Shown: piece after piece, positions 13,682 through 14,502 of the stretch | Position numbering within the stretch: the stretch's first letter is position 1 | Layout: each line of letters begins with the position of its first letter | Assembly: GCA_036825155.1 (NCBI GenBank) | Contig: DAISYU010000081.1 | Span: 1-14,502 of the forward strand | Source of the DNA: DSAD01 sp036825155 | Lineage (GTDB): Bacteria; Desulfobacterota; Desulfomonilia; UBA1062 | Length of the DNA: 14,502 bases | Direction: 5' to 3' | Notes under the pieces: generated by a model | Told to the model about the DNA's origin: nothing | Seen by the model: only the letters and a program-made list of their open reading frames with translations | Database searches by the model: none | Position numbers and translations under genes: made by a program

Positions 13682-14248
13682 ACCCTGTAAGACTATATCG
13701 ATCCCCTGTTCGAACATCTTCTGCGTGGATTTCCCCTCTGATTTGACATAGGTCTTGATGATGAACATCACATAGATGGAGAAGAGCAGTTCGCTTATAT
13801 GGTCCACATCCACCTCACGAAACTTCCCTTGTTCCATCCCTTTCACAAGTATGTTCCTGATCAGGCCTATCGACGCGCGGTTTATTTCATAAAAAGGATC
13901 TTCCCGTCGCGACAGCGGGAATATCGACGGATCATTGATGAGAATGGTTCTCAGGGCTACGTCCCTTGACAGGTAGGTGAAGCTCTTCTTGCACATGACA
14001 ATGAACTGTTCAACCACATCATCGATGTCTGCAATGGCCTTGCTCACCATAGACTGCCAGCGCAACAGTCCGAAGGCCACAGCCTTCTCATACAGGTCTC
14101 TCTTGTTTTTCACATATAAATAGAGGTTCCCTTTTGTCATGCCGAGCTCAGCAGCAACATCTTCAACACGGGTTCTCTTGTAGCCGTATTGTGCAAAAAC
14201 CTTCAGGGCCGCTTCATAGATTTTCGGTAATTTGTCTTCTCTGGCCAT
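13667..14248 (-). CDS. TetR-family transcriptional regulator
   Basis: The 193-residue protein has the TetR architecture: an N-terminal helix-turn-helix domain (about residues 9-55: IYEAALKVFAQYGYKRTRVEDVAAELGMTKGNLYLYVKNKRDLY, split here as IYEAALKVFAQYGY then TRVEDVAAELGMTKGNLYLY) and a helical C-terminal ligand-sensing and dimer domain. These proteins usually repress their own gene or neighbours until a small molecule binds. I chose ATG 14248 (AGGTGG upstream) over 14287, which adds 13 residues with no helix-turn-helix content and a weak binding site. Its target is not evident; a dyad at 14256-14286 may be an autoregulatory operator. The next gene downstream has its own promoter. Confidence 0.9.
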   Translation of the reverse strand: MAREDKLPKIYEAALKVFAQYGYKRTRVEDVAAELGMTKGNLYLYVKNKRDLYEKAVAFGLLRWQSMVSKAIADIDDVVEQFIVMCKKSFTYLSRDVALRTILINDPSIFPLSRREDPFYEINRASIGLIRNILVKGMEQGKFREVDVDHISELLFSIYVMFIIKTYVKSEGKSTQKMFEQGIDIVLQGLVTR

Positions 14249-14255
14249 ACCCACC

Positions 14256-14286
14256 TGAATAAATGAACAAATATTTTTTCTATTCA
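14256..14286. promoter_or_regulatory. Possible operator upstream of the TetR gene
   Basis: TGAATA (14256-14261) and TATTCA (14281-14286) form an inverted repeat, with the palindrome AAATATTT (14269-14276) near its centre, in an AT-rich strip just before the regulator start. TetR-type repressors often bind such dyads. No experiment or matching copy elsewhere supports it, so this is weak. Confidence 0.28.
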
Positions 14287-14290
14287 TCTG

Positions 14291-14502
14291 TCATCCCGGC
14301 TGGAGGTTGTCAATAGGAATCAGCCGGGAGAACATGGAATGTTGGCGTACTGGAAAGAAATCGAGATTCGGGGTGAGAATCCAGGCAGGTCGTGCATACA
14401 GGCTCGGGAAGCTTATATATTCGGGGTATGAATTGTACCGAGTAAATTTATGGGCGGGACCGCCCGGGGGTAAGGGATATTCCACACGCGGCAGTATGGG
14501 AT
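14291..14502 (-). CDS. Possible 3' end of an unknown gene (runs off right edge)
   Basis: The minus-strand frame is open from the right edge to a TGA at 14291-14293, about 70 residues, Pro/Tyr/Phe-rich (for example YNSYPEYISFPSLYARP). I recognise no family. A nine-pair hairpin directly before the stop, of the kind seen at other gene ends here, supports it a little. Against it, the plus strand is open over the same stretch (ATG 14334 to the edge), and third codon positions are not informative. It may be non-coding. Confidence 0.3.
   Translation of the reverse strand, partial: PILPRVEYPLPPGGPAHKFTRYNSYPEYISFPSLYARPAWILTPNLDFFPVRQHSMFSRLIPIDNLQPG
14294..14329 (-). terminator. Nine-pair GC-rich hairpin before the TetR gene
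   Basis: TCCCGGCTG (14294-14302) and CAGCCGGGA (14321-14329) are perfect complements with an 18-base loop. This is the strongest stem in the window. It abuts the stop codon of the frame at the right edge, and its loop contains TTGACA on the minus strand. It could end the upstream transcript or regulate the TetR gene. No T tract follows. Confidence 0.45.

Noticed and set aside
14334..14502. Plus-strand frame open to the right edge, divergent from the TetR gene
   Set aside because: GGGAG is only three bases from the ATG, codon bias is not informative, and the product resembles nothing I know. Kept only as the alternative to the minus-strand frame there.

Overview
The window looks like chromosomal DNA of a Gram-negative bacterium, most likely a deltaproteobacterium in the broad sense (Desulfobacterota, perhaps a syntrophic or sulfate-reducing lineage). 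This is an inference from the gene mix: a DUF362 protein with two 4Fe-4S clusters, a zinc-ribbon/HDOD protein, a COG1032-type radical SAM enzyme, several exported or lipid-anchored proteins, and moderate GC with GC-rich third codon positions. It is a draft assembly: a run of exactly 100 N at 4276-4375 is flanked by two identical 55-bp copies, which looks like two contig ends that overlap and were never merged.

Layout. One gene points right: an exported, internally duplicated beta-rich protein (282-1253). A partial gene leaves the left edge on the minus strand (1-62). Everything else is on the minus strand and reads right to left: a possible gene end at the right edge, a TetR regulator (13667-14248), a predicted 47-residue microprotein overlapping a PGPGW-type membrane protein (13521-12882), an exported TPR protein (12586-11693), a CheD-like protein that lacks the catalytic cysteine (11502-11071), a zinc-ribbon/HDOD protein (10944-9910), a DUF362 ferredoxin-type protein (9762-8740), a beta-propeller envelope protein (8595-7453), an alpha/beta hydrolase with a helical N-terminal domain (7382-6291), a 3D-domain lipoprotein (6213-5680), a BtrH_N/DUF4872 protein (5526-4546), a small unknown protein and a radical SAM enzyme (4255-2654), a single-domain asparaginase (2535-2053) and a LysE-family exporter (1979-1344).

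No single pathway explains the window. It reads as a series of short transcription units. Good sigma70-type promoters are visible before the microprotein/PGPGW pair, before the TPR gene and before the 85-residue gene; the last leaves almost no leader. Local pairs that may work together are CheD-like with HDOD (signalling), the 85-residue protein with the radical SAM enzyme, and possibly the asparaginase with the LysE exporter (amino-acid handling), although a hairpin separates the last two.

The most notable points are: (1) the CheD homologue with Gly where the catalytic Cys should be; (2) the 47-residue CxxCxxC microprotein behind a near-consensus promoter; (3) the recurrence of inverted repeats that span or touch stop codons, mostly without a T tract; (4) the 55-bp overlap across the gap, which also shapes how the 85-residue gene and its promoter should be read. 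I saw no tRNA, rRNA, CRISPR array, insertion sequence or phage gene. With the starts chosen here no gene-free stretch exceeds 300 bases.
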